Below are positions 1 to 8,816 of a stretch of 64,000 nt of DNA, in pieces. This DNA comes from Pseudomonadota bacterium (GTDB taxonomy: Bacteria > Desulfobacterota > Desulfobacteria > Desulfobacterales > JAHIVH01): assembly GCA_018816735.1 (NCBI GenBank), contig JAHIVH010000061.1, positions 124,001 through 188,000 of the forward strand, written 5' to 3'. Every line of letters begins with the position of its first letter. The stretch's first letter is position 1. Under the pieces are notes generated by a model, which was given only the letters and a program-made list of their open reading frames with translations, was not told the DNA's origin and did not search any database. A program made the position numbers and the translations under genes.

Positions 1-2
1 AG

Positions 3-788
3 GAGAATATTGATCGGGACACAATGATAACCCGGGAAGAGCTGGAGTTGGTGATCAATATATCCGGAGAAGGGAGCGATGTTCAGACCAAGGAAAAAAA
101 ACTGATTCACCGGGTTTTTCATTTAACGAATGCGGATGTGTCAGAATCCATGGTTCCTCTGATTCATGTGAAGGCCGTTCCGGATACATTCTCAACCGGA
201 CAGGTTGTGAAACTTATCAATCAGACCGGGTTTTCAAGAATCCCCGTATACAAGGATAGAATTGACAATCTCATCGGTATTATTCATGCATTGGATATTA
301 TAGACGTTGATAACCTCAAAACCCCTGTAAAACAGTTTATCCGTGAAATTCCTTTTGTGCCTGAACTCAAAAAAACAGGTGAACTTCTTATATTTCTGCA
401 GAAATCCAGAAATTCCATAGCAATCGTTGTGGATGAATATGGTGGCGCGGCAGGTATTATCACCATAGAAGATATTCTCGAAGAAGTTGTGGGCGAGATT
501 CGGGACGAATATGACCGGGAATTCAAGGATATTGTAGAAATTTCACCCAACCGGTTCAAGATGAATGCCAGCATTGAAATCGATGATCTCAATGATCAAC
601 TCGATATCAGCCTGCCAAAAGACAATTATGAAACCGTTGGGGGGTTTCTTTTGCGCCACATGGGAAGAATTCCGAAGACCGGTGAAAAATATACATTTGA
701 AAATATCGTTTTCACTATAGACGCCTCATCCAAGAGGACCATCAATCAAGTTATCGTGGAGCTACAGGCAGAAGATATAATCGATTAG
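3..788 (+). CDS. CorC/HlyC-type CBS-domain protein, 5' end outside window
   Basis: The C-terminal part of a CNNM/CorC/HlyC family protein, thought to act in Mg/Co efflux or membrane ion homeostasis. The frame is open back to base 3, so the ATG at 24 is probably internal and the DUF21 membrane domain lies upstream of the window. Counting from that ATG, residues 35-150 form a CBS pair; the FSRIPVY and VVDEYGGAAGIIT motifs are typical. Residues 165-250 fit the CorC_HlyC domain (ETVGGFLL, GRIP.TGE). The family is clear. The exact substrate is not. Confidence 0.9.
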   Translation, partial: ENIDRDTMITREELELVINISGEGSDVQTKEKKLIHRVFHLTNADVSESMVPLIHVKAVPDTFSTGQVVKLINQTGFSRIPVYKDRIDNLIGIIHALDIIDVDNLKTPVKQFIREIPFVPELKKTGELLIFLQKSRNSIAIVVDEYGGAAGIITIEDILEEVVGEIRDEYDREFKDIVEISPNRFKMNASIEIDDLNDQLDISLPKDNYETVGGFLLRHMGRIPKTGEKYTFENIVFTIDASSKRTINQVIVELQAEDIID

Positions 789-808
789 CCGATAACAAAC
801 AGGATAGG

Positions 809-1282
809 TCATGGTTCCCAGTTGCTGTTTCGGCACTTTTTAACATAATTTTCTGTCAGCTCACGGATTATTTTCTGCAGGGCGTGTCTACATTCTTCAC
901 GGGTTGAAAGCGGGTCAAGAAGGACGCTGTCAAATTCCGCTTTTACCGGAATATCGTCTATCAATTCATGTTCAAGTGTCAGTTTATCCGGTACAGGCCA
1001 ATTTTTGGGAACGATTTCACATCCCACAAGATGTGCCTGTCTGGACACAGCAGACCTGGCAATATTAAGATAATTTTTTTCAACAAGCATTGTCAAAAGA
1101 GCCTCATAGCGGTCAAGAGGATTTCTCGTTGATTTTGATGTCTGTGGATCAGCCGACCAGCGCTCGATCTGTCTTTCCCCGCGTTGAAAGAGACTTGTCA
1201 AAGCAGATTTTCCAAGATAGTATATGCACGCTGAAAAGAATTCCCAGGTTTCTCTGGGCAGGGATGTCGGTTTCCGGTTCAT
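809..1282 (-). CDS. hypothetical protein, possible HTH
   Basis: A 157-residue soluble protein that I do not recognise. Residues 25-50 (KSALTSLFQRGERQIERW) look like a helix-turn-helix similar to small phage-type regulators, but this is only an impression. A fair ribosome site (GAGGT) lies about 5 bases before the ATG. It is convergent with the CorC gene and divergent from the YbjN-PspA cluster, so it could regulate that cluster; this is inference. No signal peptide or membrane segment is visible. Confidence 0.6.
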   Translation of the reverse strand: MNRKPTSLPRETWEFFSACIYYLGKSALTSLFQRGERQIERWSADPQTSKSTRNPLDRYEALLTMLVEKNYLNIARSAVSRQAHLVGCEIVPKNWPVPDKLTLEHELIDDIPVKAEFDSVLLDPLSTREECRHALQKIIRELTENYVKKCRNSNWEP

Positions 1283-1445
1283 TTCGACCTCGCTTTCCTG
1301 AAAGATTATGTTATGGTAACTTTAAAAAAACTGAAATCCTGATGGTAAAAAAAACCATTCTGAATATCCGCGATTTAACCGGATGATGAAGCCATCAAAA
1401 AAAAGAGCAACCCAAGCTTTATTACATAAGAAAAAGGAGGGATCA

Positions 1446-1841
1446 ATGGCAGATAAATTCGAATTAGTCAAACAATACCTGTTTGAAATGAACATGAATA
1501 TTATTGACGAAGACAAAAGTGAAGAACTGGTCGTTGTTGATGATGAAGAAAACGGAATTAAAAACCTGATTATCGATTGTGAATCACCTATTGTGATACT
1601 GGAACAGGTGATTATGAAGGTTCCGGCCCGAAATAAGGAGATATACTTCAAGCGTCTGCTCCAGATGAACAGAAGCCTTGTCCATGGTGCATTTGTAATG
1701 GATGAAAATGGCGAGTTGATTCTTTTCAGAGACACACTGCAACTTGAAAATCTGGACAGAAATGAGCTTGAAGGTTCAATTCATGCCTTAAGTATGGCAT
1801 TAACCGAATATGGAACGGAGCTGCTCGAATTTTCAGCCTGA
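1446..1841 (+). CDS. YbjN-like (type III chaperone fold) protein
   Basis: A 131-residue acidic protein resembling the YbjN/Tir-chaperone-like family of small alpha/beta proteins. The start at 1446 is chosen because AAAAGGAGGGATCA immediately precedes this ATG; the reading frame itself is open further upstream. The sequence alternates predicted strands (ELVVVDDEENG, NLIIDCE, IVILEQVIM) with a C-terminal helix, and has no membrane segment. It stands 57 bases before pspA in the same direction. YbjN/chaperone-fold proteins are recurrent pspA neighbours, so a role in envelope stress is likely but unproven. Confidence 0.7.
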   Translation: MADKFELVKQYLFEMNMNIIDEDKSEELVVVDDEENGIKNLIIDCESPIVILEQVIMKVPARNKEIYFKRLLQMNRSLVHGAFVMDENGELILFRDTLQLENLDRNELEGSIHALSMALTEYGTELLEFSA

Positions 1842-1898
1842 AACATGTACAAACAGTATAAATATTCATGAAAAACCTTAAATATAGGAGATTATCAT

Positions 1899-2606
1899 AT
1901 GTCGTTTTTCAATAGACTTTTTAAAGTTGGCCAATCGAACGCGCATGCGGTTTTAGATAAGATAGAAGACCCCATCAAAATGACGGAACAGGGCATAAGA
2001 GATCTTAAAAATGATCTGACCGGAGCCATGACAAGCCTTGCAGAAGTTAAAAGCATTGCAATCCGGACACGAAAAGAAGGTGAAAATGCTAAAAAACTGG
2101 CTGCAGATTATGAGAGAAAAGCCATGTTGCTTCTCCAGAAAATGAATAGTGGAGAGATTGGCCAGGAAGACGCTGAAAGGTTGGCCACGCAAGCTCTTGA
2201 AAAAAAAGAAGAGCAGACCACAGAGGCTGCAAGGCTCTGTCAGGAGGCTGATCGTCATGAACAAATGTCGAACACACTCCAGGCCAATGTCAATAAAATA
2301 AAATCATCAATCACTACCTATGAAAATGATCTGGCCACATTGAAAGCCCGGGCAAGAACGGCAGCATCCACCAAAAAAATCAATGCGCAGCTTGCTAAAA
2401 TTGATTCCTCAGGCACGATTGCCATGCTCGAAAAAATGAAATCAAAAGTGGAAGAAGACGAGTCTTTGGCCCAGGCCTATGGTGACATTGTAAATATTGA
2501 TAAAAGTGTAGATGACGAAATCAACGCGGCGATTGAAAAAACGCCCAAACTTGAATCGTCTTTACGTTTGCTTGAACTCAAGAAAAAAATGGGAATCGAC
2601 CTTTAA
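1899..2606 (+). CDS. pspA: PspA/IM30 family membrane-stress protein
   Basis: A 235-residue PspA/Vipp1 family protein. It opens with the amphipathic segment MSFFNRLFKVGQSN, which in this family binds membrane lipid. DKIEDPIKMTEQGIRDL follows and matches the family's conserved start of helix 1. The rest, about 25-215, is long coiled coil rich in Ala, Lys and Glu. PspA forms ESCRT-III-like assemblies on the inner face of the cytoplasmic membrane and supports it under stress. No PspF or PspBC is visible here; instead it lies between a YbjN-like gene and a DUF4178 gene. A ribosome site TAGGAG lies upstream. Confidence 0.93.
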   Translation: MSFFNRLFKVGQSNAHAVLDKIEDPIKMTEQGIRDLKNDLTGAMTSLAEVKSIAIRTRKEGENAKKLAADYERKAMLLLQKMNSGEIGQEDAERLATQALEKKEEQTTEAARLCQEADRHEQMSNTLQANVNKIKSSITTYENDLATLKARARTAASTKKINAQLAKIDSSGTIAMLEKMKSKVEEDESLAQAYGDIVNIDKSVDDEINAAIEKTPKLESSLRLLELKKKMGIDL

Positions 2607-2616
2607 TGGAGATCGT

Positions 2617-3159
2617 ATGGGCTTAATGGATCTGTTAAAAAAAAAGGGGCAAAAGAAACCGGATATTATAAAAGGACTTTCAATAAAAACAATGAAGGCC
2701 GGTTTCTTGCTGGATTTCGATCTTAAAACCTGGGAGGTCACTTCCGTCAATCATTATGACTGGGGCGGAGACTTAACCTATGAATGGCAGTTAAAAACCC
2801 ATGACGATACCCTGTATCTGGAATTTGAAGATGATGATGAAGACCTTTTCAGCGTTTCCAGAAAAATCCCCATAGGAAAAATAGACAAAAAAATTATAGA
2901 TCAAATTATAAAAGATGGTGACCCGCCAGAGGAAATACAGTTTGATGGAACTCCCTATTTTTTGGATGAAACCGCTGGTGGAAAATTTTATAAGGATAGG
3001 GGCGAAATGGGTAAAGAGATGGTGAAGTGGGACTTTATAGATGATTCAGGGAAAAAATATCTCACCATTGAGCAGTGGGGAGAAGCAGATTTTGAGGCAT
3101 CTGAAGGGTATCCGGCTTACGAGTATCAATTCACCAATTTACTGCCCGGAAAATTGTAA
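2617..3159 (+). CDS. DUF4178 domain protein
   Basis: 180 residues. The start at 2617 is only 10 bases after the pspA stop; the upstream extension of the frame would overlap pspA and is rejected. From about residue 20 it fits DUF4178: WEVTSVNHYDW then a short EWQLKT and YLEFEDDDEDL strand pair, repeated later as KWDFIDDSGKKYLTIEQWGE. Acidic and soluble. DUF4178 proteins are known companions of PspA in diverse bacteria, but their biochemical role is unknown. Cotranscription with pspA is inferred from spacing. Confidence 0.8.
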   Translation: MGLMDLLKKKGQKKPDIIKGLSIKTMKAGFLLDFDLKTWEVTSVNHYDWGGDLTYEWQLKTHDDTLYLEFEDDDEDLFSVSRKIPIGKIDKKIIDQIIKDGDPPEEIQFDGTPYFLDETAGGKFYKDRGEMGKEMVKWDFIDDSGKKYLTIEQWGEADFEASEGYPAYEYQFTNLLPGKL

Positions 3160-3198
3160 GTACCCCAAAAATTAGAAACACAAACAATAAAAAAATAT

Positions 3199-3227
3199 GA
3201 AGCCGGTTTCCCTATCAATCCGGCTTC
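3199..3227. terminator. bidirectional hairpin terminator
   Basis: A perfect 8-base stem, GAAGCCGG paired with CCGGCTTC, with a 13-base loop. On the minus strand it is directly followed by a T-rich run; on the plus strand a T run follows about 14 bases later. It lies between the convergent PspA cluster and hemerythrin-like gene and probably ends both transcripts. Confidence 0.8.
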
Positions 3228-3298
3228 GTGTTTCACGTATCTTTTTTTGAAGTCCCAAATGAAAAAAAAATTGGGCTTTTGCTCTCATTGAACAATAT

Positions 3299-3742
3299 TT
3301 AATACCTTGCCACCTTTTTGGGTGAACATTCATCAAGGTAAAGCTGAACCCGGATAAACGGACCGAATGTCATATCAAATTCCTGAATATGAAAGAGGAC
3401 CCACTCTCTTAAATATCTCACCACATCATCTGAAAGATTTGCCGGGTCCTCGGCAAACCATCTTCGGAATGCATTGATTTTTTTTACGAATTTTTTATGT
3501 TCTTTTTTATGCTGTTTCAGTTCGGGATATTTATATTTGATCAGATAATTTTCTTCATGAGGAAAATAGTTACGTACAAATTCAGTCAGGTCCGCAAATG
3601 TTTCCATCAGCTCGTTTTCATCGCAATTTTTTGATTGTTTCAGATCAATGATTTTATTGATCAGATCTATAATTTTTTTCAAATTTTCATCAACATCCAT
3701 GATATTGACACTGATTGACTTGTCCCACTTGATTTTTTCCAT
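3299..3742 (-). CDS. hemerythrin-like protein lacking two iron-ligand histidines
   Basis: 147 residues, the usual length of a single-domain bacteriohemerythrin, a four-helix di-iron O2 carrier or sensor. Retained ligands are E63, H78, H82 (QHKKEH), H118 and D123 (FHIQEFD). At the first His position (DxxH motif) the sequence reads DENL, giving L21. At the HFxxEE motif it reads YFPHEE, giving Y59. The two missing residues are those that in hemerythrins bind the second iron alone. The protein may therefore hold one metal or have lost O2 binding. The fold assignment is secure; the function is open. Confidence 0.85.
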   Translation of the reverse strand: MEKIKWDKSISVNIMDVDENLKKIIDLINKIIDLKQSKNCDENELMETFADLTEFVRNYFPHEENYLIKYKYPELKQHKKEHKKFVKKINAFRRWFAEDPANLSDDVVRYLREWVLFHIQEFDMTFGPFIRVQLYLDECSPKKVARY

Positions 3743-4106
3743 TATAAAGCCTTCTCACACGCTATATCCGGCGCTTTTTCATTACGCACCGAAGTGATGG
3801 TGCAATAACATTTACAACGCCCTGATATTTATTAATCAGATTTCTAAGTTGATTGTAAAAAAAATTACAAAAAAATAATTCGGTTGTCCACCCCTACGTC
3901 AAATAACAATTTCCGTCTACATAAAAAGGAACATCAGACCAATTAATTTAAAAAAAGTTTGGTAAGTCTACCAGTTTTTTTAAAACCCTTAAAGTATTTT
4001 TAACGAATTAAATATAAAAAAAAACGGCATTGGATATACGCTTATGCCGTTTTTTTAATAATTCTGTAATAATGGGGGAAAATAGACAAATCCGGAAATG
4101 TCCGGA
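3743..4106. other. 364-base intergenic region
   Basis: AT-rich with long A and T runs and no credible ORF. It contains a small hairpin at 3786-3803 (GCACC/GGTGC) upstream of the hemerythrin-like gene, which could lie in its leader, and the terminator at 4016-4056 for the DUF5610 gene. No recognisable promoter was seen with confidence. Confidence 0.6.
4016..4056 (-). terminator. rho-independent terminator of the DUF5610 gene
   Basis: ACGGCAT and ATGCCGT form a stem extended by flanking A and T runs. Read on the minus strand, the hairpin ends in a run of more than eight T, the classic intrinsic terminator form, about 50 bases after the DUF5610 stop. The A/T symmetry would also allow termination from the other side. 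Confidence 0.8.
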
Positions 4107-4646
4107 TCACGTGACCATATCGATTATCCTGCCATTCAAATCATGTATTTTTTCATCAATTGTTTCCAGAGTTTTTTTGATGGTGTCATAACTGATATCA
4201 GGTAGTGTGCCGCCCCAAGCCTTTTCTGCCTCTTTTAATCCTCTTTTAACCCCTTCCCTGCCCGCTTTTAATTTTTCAATATCATCACCGGTACCTTTGA
4301 AAACAAAATCGACAATTCGTTGCGCTGTTTTTTCAATGCCCCAATACCCATCCTTCTCAAAAAGATCAAGACTGTTTTTCTGATCGTTAGATGCATGCTG
4401 TTGATTTTTTGCGGCATATGAGGCAGAATTTCCTGACTGGTATTTTATAAAAGGTTTGGCCTGATCATTGATTTGCCTGTAAGTAGACAGCTGGATATCA
4501 AGGGTAAACTGAAACGCTTTTTCCCGGGTAATGGACGCGTCAAATACGGTTTTATCATCACCAGATTGAATGGAAATATTTTTTTGCTCATATGAGGCAT
4601 ACTGAAAATTCAGAGAAAATGATTGAATACTGCTTGTTTGAACCAT
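4107..4646 (-). CDS. DUF5610 domain protein
   Basis: 179 residues, soluble, with no signal peptide. The C-terminal half (about 100-175) matches DUF5610: GYWGIEKTAQRIVDF, then LKAGREGVKRGLKEAEKAWGG, LPDISYDTIKKTLE. The N-terminal half is low-complexity, Ser/Gln-rich and strand-like. Some relatives carry a 'hydrogenase-4 component G' label, which says little about function. A strong ribosome site (AAGGAGGTGGAGC) precedes the ATG. It appears to be a single-gene transcript with its own terminator. Function unknown. Confidence 0.75.
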   Translation of the reverse strand: MVQTSSIQSFSLNFQYASYEQKNISIQSGDDKTVFDASITREKAFQFTLDIQLSTYRQINDQAKPFIKYQSGNSASYAAKNQQHASNDQKNSLDLFEKDGYWGIEKTAQRIVDFVFKGTGDDIEKLKAGREGVKRGLKEAEKAWGGTLPDISYDTIKKTLETIDEKIHDLNGRIIDMVT

Positions 4647-4870
4647 GCTCCACCTCCTTGTGGATTGATGTTTCGTGATATAACTTGCTTTGAGAATGAA
4701 TCTGATGGCAGATTACAAAACCCGCTTATGATATGTATCGTCTGATAAACTTAAAATCTTTATTTTTAAATAGAACCGGGCTGAAAAGATGTGTTTTATC
4801 CGGAAGCTTCAAAAAGGATGGGGGAACCTTTAAAAGATACCCCCTATTGAGAGAGAAAAAATAAAGTGGG

Positions 4871-6121
4871 CTAAATAATTTCTATTGCACAGGCCATTGA
4901 AACACCGCCTCCGCCACAAAGGGTTGCAAGTCCCAATGTTTTATTTTGTTTTTTAAGTGCATAAATGAGAGATACAATAATGCGTGCGCCTGTTGCACCG
5001 ACAGGATGCCCCATACCGATACCCGATCCGTTTACGTTTGTGATCTCTCTGTTTAAGTTCAGTTCTCTTTCACACCCGATATACTGGCCGGCAAAAGCTT
5101 CATTAACCTCGATAAGATCAAAATCATTAATCTTGAGGCCACTTCTTGTTAACAGCTGTTTGACAGCAGGCACAGGGGAAAGACCCATAACAGACGGGTG
5201 ACAACCGCCTTTTCCAACGGCTTTTATCTTTGCCAAAGGTTTCAAATTCAATTCCCTGGCTTTTTCAGCACTCATAATAATCAAACCGGCGGACCCGTCG
5301 TTGATGCCGCTTGAATTGCCGGCAGTGACTTTTCCGGTTTTAGGTATAAATGCCGGTGGTAGTTTTTCAAGATCGGCCATTGTCAATCCTGGACGGAAAT
5401 GTTCATCTTTTTCAAACATGATAGATGGTTTTTTTCGTTGCTTAACTTCAACCGGAATGATTTCCTCTGTAAATGACCCGTCGTTCGTGGCTCTTTCGAC
5501 ATTATTGTGGCTTCTCAATGCCACCTCGTCCATTTCTTCACGGGTGATCCCCAAATGCTGTGCAATGAATTCAGTGGTATGGCCCATAATATAGGGTTTT
5601 CCCACAAAGTAAGACAGTGGTGCTTCTTCTGCATTCACCGGTCCGTCTTCAGGATGGGGAATAATGTGTGAACCGCAGTGAAGGCCATGAATCAAGGTAT
5701 CAATCATAACCTGGTCCTGAAGCCGTGCGCCCCATCTTGCACTGGGAAGACAATAGGCAATGCCCGACATATGTTCAACGCCACCCGCCAAAATGATATC
5801 GGACATTTCCGCCTGAATGGAAGCCATGCCGGAAATAACCGCCTCCATGCCAGAAATGCACACGCGGTTAATCGTTACAGCAACAGTTGTATCTGGAATG
5901 CCTGCCAAAAGCGCCCCCACACGGGCTGTATTCAAAGAATCATAAGGCTCCAGGCAACAGCCATATCTGACATCATCTATGATTGCAGGGTCGATCCCGG
6001 CACGGTTGATCGCTTCCTTCATGGTAATGCTGGCCAATGTGGTCGCATGGGAATCTTTCAATGTTCCGCCAAAGGCTCCGATGGCCGTTCTGCATGCAGA
6101 CACAATAACAACTTCTTTCAT
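4871..6121 (-). CDS. acetyl-CoA C-acyltransferase (thiolase)
   Basis: 416 residues, full length for a degradative thiolase, which cleaves 3-ketoacyl-CoA with CoA to give acetyl-CoA and a shortened acyl-CoA. The nucleophilic Cys is in NRVCISGMEAV. The His motif reads NVNGSGIGMGHPVGATGARI and the second catalytic Cys is in ATLCGGGGVSMA. The His loop has GSG where the classical enzymes have GGA, a pattern shared by the second thiolase in this window. It stands alone on the minus strand with no dehydrogenase beside it. Its chain-length preference cannot be read from the sequence. Confidence 0.93.
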   Translation of the reverse strand: MKEVVIVSACRTAIGAFGGTLKDSHATTLASITMKEAINRAGIDPAIIDDVRYGCCLEPYDSLNTARVGALLAGIPDTTVAVTINRVCISGMEAVISGMASIQAEMSDIILAGGVEHMSGIAYCLPSARWGARLQDQVMIDTLIHGLHCGSHIIPHPEDGPVNAEEAPLSYFVGKPYIMGHTTEFIAQHLGITREEMDEVALRSHNNVERATNDGSFTEEIIPVEVKQRKKPSIMFEKDEHFRPGLTMADLEKLPPAFIPKTGKVTAGNSSGINDGSAGLIIMSAEKARELNLKPLAKIKAVGKGGCHPSVMGLSPVPAVKQLLTRSGLKINDFDLIEVNEAFAGQYIGCERELNLNREITNVNGSGIGMGHPVGATGARIIVSLIYALKKQNKTLGLATLCGGGGVSMACAIEII

Positions 6122-6269
6122 GCTTATCTCCTTTTCTTTTTCATCTTTCAGTCCGGTCCAGCCTCATCCAGGTGATGAAAAGATACTCACGACTGATATT
6201 TATCATATATGGAACGTGTCATAAAAACCAAAAATTCTCTTATTGTATTCACTCAAAAAAAAGTCAATA

Positions 6270-6479
6270 TCATTTTTTCAGATTCTTTATCAGGTCCTTA
6301 ACGATTTCAACGACATTTTTACCCCTCTCTTTCGCAATCCTGTGGGCTTCATCCACAATTCCTGCGGCCTGTTTATCGAGATACCCACTATCCGGCAGGT
6401 TCAGCTTCTGTCTCTCGTAATGCCATTTGAGCAATTTTACAGTCATGCGTATTTCCTGTTTTCGTATAAAACCCGTCAT
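6270..6479 (-). CDS. small hypothetical protein
   Basis: 69 residues, basic, mainly helical, with no membrane segment. The AAAGGA ribosome site sits 8 bases before the ATG, which supports translation. It lies 38 bases after the holA stop in the same direction, so it may be the last gene of the rsmG-ileS-lspA-lgt-holA run. I do not recognise the family. A shorter start (MTVKLLKW) is possible. Confidence 0.55.
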   Translation of the reverse strand: MTGFIRKQEIRMTVKLLKWHYERQKLNLPDSGYLDKQAAGIVDEAHRIAKERGKNVVEIVKDLIKNLKK

Positions 6480-6517
6480 GATTCAAAATATCCTTTCATT
6501 TTACAACTGGCAAAACC

Positions 6518-7960
6518 TTACCTGCAAATACGGATGATCACATGCTCCAATATCATTTTGTCTTCAAGAAAGCTGGATTTCATTTTCATATCTGCTTCAT
6601 TTAAGCTGACAAATGCATCAAGGAGGTCTTCTTTTGAATAGTTGTCTGATTTTAAAATCGTCTGGTAAACCGGATAAGGGTTTTTCATATTTTTAACAAG
6701 CAACAGATCATTTGATGAGGAAGATGATTTTTGAGATTTGGGTGAAGAAACGGTTTCCCCGACCGGTACGTCTGTAAATTCAGAAGACGCCAAATGGTCA
6801 TCATACGCGGAAACTGAAGGCAATACATTGTCCCTGAATTGGGGATAGGGAAGTCCTTTTCGCCAGCCTTTTCCAAAATCACTCAGTATATAATCCTTGG
6901 CAATAAGAAGTTTCCTCAACTGGTTGGTCATCGCGGCAAGAATCTGTAAAGGGTAGTACTCTCCACCGGCAAGAAGAGAGTTTAAATAAAACAGGGATAA
7001 TTCAAGATTTCGATCCGCAATAGCACCGGTCAGTTCATAAATAGGATCTTGCCGGGTCCTTTTAAGAACAGCATCAATATCTTCAGAAGTGATTACCGGT
7101 CTTTTCCCGGAATAATCAATTAATTTTTCGATGTTGCCTGAAAACGTCCTTAAATCAAAACCGGTCAATTCGCATAATTTTTCAAATGCCTGAACATCTA
7201 TGCGTTTTTTAGCCTCGCTTAAGCGCCTGACAGAAATTTCCCTGAGCAAACTTGTTTTTAAGGCCTTGTCCTGACGTCCCTCCCCTTTTGGTACCGTGCA
7301 ATCAATAACCATACCCTTTTCTTTAAACGCTTTAAAAAGACTTTTTCGTTTATCGACATAGTCTGTGGTCATGATAAAATAATGCTTTTTGGGAAACCCT
7401 TTTTTTATATGCGTTTCAAGCTGTGCTGCATCATCTGATGCTTCCGGAATAAGGATATCTTGGGAATGGCAGTAATGGATTAAAGGTTGTAGCCAGTTGT
7501 CATCTGTTTCAGCCAATTCATCAGCAGTTAATATTTTTTCCCGGTTGTCCAAGGTCAAATCATCAAAAGAAATCGATGCCAACGTAAGAAATGACACAAG
7601 ATGTTTTGAAGCTTTTTTCAGATCATCTGCCTCATATGCGCTTCTCGCTTTTGAAAGGAATGCTTTCCTGTCCTGCCGGGCATAAAAAACTTTTGAATCC
7701 GTAACAGACACAACTTTAATGCCGGGAAACAAGGAAAATGTATTGAGACTTTCAATAACCTGGTTAATAACTGCATCTGATCCGTCAAAGGGTTCATGAA
7801 CCATTTTCTTTTTTTCAGGGATAAGCAGTTCAAGGATTTTTTCAAAGGTATTTCTGCAAAGATATTCCTCCCCACAGATCAGACATATGTTTGGAAACTC
7901 ACGTGACGTTTCAAGTGCCTTAAGGTAATTTTCTATTTCACTCAGTCCGACTTCAGGCAT
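6518..7960 (-). CDS. holA: DNA polymerase III subunit delta
   Basis: HolA opens the beta sliding clamp within the clamp-loader complex. The N-terminus shows the family form (CLICGEEYLCRNTFEKIL), the middle has LCELTGFDLRTFSGNIEKLIDY, then ITSEDIDAVLKRTRQDPIYELTGAIADRN, characteristic of delta domains II-III. At 480 residues it is much longer than the usual 330-350. The extra length falls around residues 100-170 and in a Ser-rich stretch near 395 (SPKSQKSSSSSNDLL). The start overlaps the lgt stop by 8 bases, which implies translational coupling. Confidence 0.9.
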   Translation of the reverse strand: MPEVGLSEIENYLKALETSREFPNICLICGEEYLCRNTFEKILELLIPEKKKMVHEPFDGSDAVINQVIESLNTFSLFPGIKVVSVTDSKVFYARQDRKAFLSKARSAYEADDLKKASKHLVSFLTLASISFDDLTLDNREKILTADELAETDDNWLQPLIHYCHSQDILIPEASDDAAQLETHIKKGFPKKHYFIMTTDYVDKRKSLFKAFKEKGMVIDCTVPKGEGRQDKALKTSLLREISVRRLSEAKKRIDVQAFEKLCELTGFDLRTFSGNIEKLIDYSGKRPVITSEDIDAVLKRTRQDPIYELTGAIADRNLELSLFYLNSLLAGGEYYPLQILAAMTNQLRKLLIAKDYILSDFGKGWRKGLPYPQFRDNVLPSVSAYDDHLASSEFTDVPVGETVSSPKSQKSSSSSNDLLLVKNMKNPYPVYQTILKSDNYSKEDLLDAFVSLNEADMKMKSSFLEDKMILEHVIIRICR

Positions 7961-8744
7961 GGTGGTTCATCCCCTTGGTCCCTTTTGCGGCGCGTTTCCA
8001 GAGAAAAAACCAAAGCAGGGAAAAAATAAGAGCCATGACAAGTGCGATACTCTGTGACGGAGAAAAGGAAAAAATACCCATGTTGCCTCTGAAATCACCT
8101 CGAAAATACTCGTTAACCATTCTTAAAAGGGCATAAAGAATCATGTAGATGCAAAACAACTGACCGTCGAACTTTTTTCTCTTTCGGATTGAAAATAAAA
8201 ATAGGAACAACATCAGATTGCTGATAGAGGCATAGAGCTGAGTGGGGTGAAGCGACACGCCCAAAGGCGCCAGAGATTCCGGATGTGTAAATGTAATGGC
8301 CCACGGAAGGTGGCACTCTCTGCCATAGCAACAACCGGCGAAAAAACATCCCAGCCTTCCGATGCTATGACCAATGGCAATTGAAGGTGATGCAATATCA
8401 AGGGTTTGCCAGAATTTCATCTTGTGAAACCTGATATAAATAATGGCCACGATGAACACGCTGATAAATCCCCCATAAAACACAAGCCCGCCATTCCAGA
8501 TTCTTATGATTTCAACAGGGTCATTCAAGAATGTGGATGGATCCGTTGCAATGTAAAACACTCTGGCCCCTATGATGGCAGCCAAAACAGAATAAAAGGC
8601 CAGATCAAGTATTTTCTCTGGATTTTCACCCAGCCGCCGGGATTCATATTTTATCAGATAAATGCCTGCAAGAAATCCCATGGCTACAAAAAAGCCATAT
8701 GTATAAATAGTGAGTCCGTAAATTCTGAAAAGGATTGGATACAT
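7953..8744 (-). CDS. lgt: prolipoprotein diacylglyceryl transferase (copy 1)
   Basis: 263 residues with about seven membrane helices. Lgt transfers diacylglycerol from phosphatidylglycerol to the lipobox Cys of prelipoproteins in the inner membrane. Family marks include YTYGFFVAMGFLAGIY, the GGLVFYGGFI loop, the signature region GRLGCFFAGCCYGRE and HPTQLYAS. The Cys-rich signature is a variant of the usual RxGNFxNxExxG. It is followed by holA and preceded by lspA, the next enzyme in lipoprotein processing. A second, more canonical copy lies at 29057-29941. Confidence 0.92.
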   Translation of the reverse strand: MYPILFRIYGLTIYTYGFFVAMGFLAGIYLIKYESRRLGENPEKILDLAFYSVLAAIIGARVFYIATDPSTFLNDPVEIIRIWNGGLVFYGGFISVFIVAIIYIRFHKMKFWQTLDIASPSIAIGHSIGRLGCFFAGCCYGRECHLPWAITFTHPESLAPLGVSLHPTQLYASISNLMLFLFLFSIRKRKKFDGQLFCIYMILYALLRMVNEYFRGDFRGNMGIFSFSPSQSIALVMALIFSLLWFFLWKRAAKGTKGMNHHA

Positions 8745-8816
8745 GAAATCGCTTTCTATGATTGAAGAGATAAATCCTGATCACGAGACACAAAATAATA
8801 CAAAACGAGTTAACCC

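Noticed and set aside
5678..6175. 165-codon plus-strand frame opposite the thiolase
   Set aside because: A shadow of the well-conserved thiolase coding strand.
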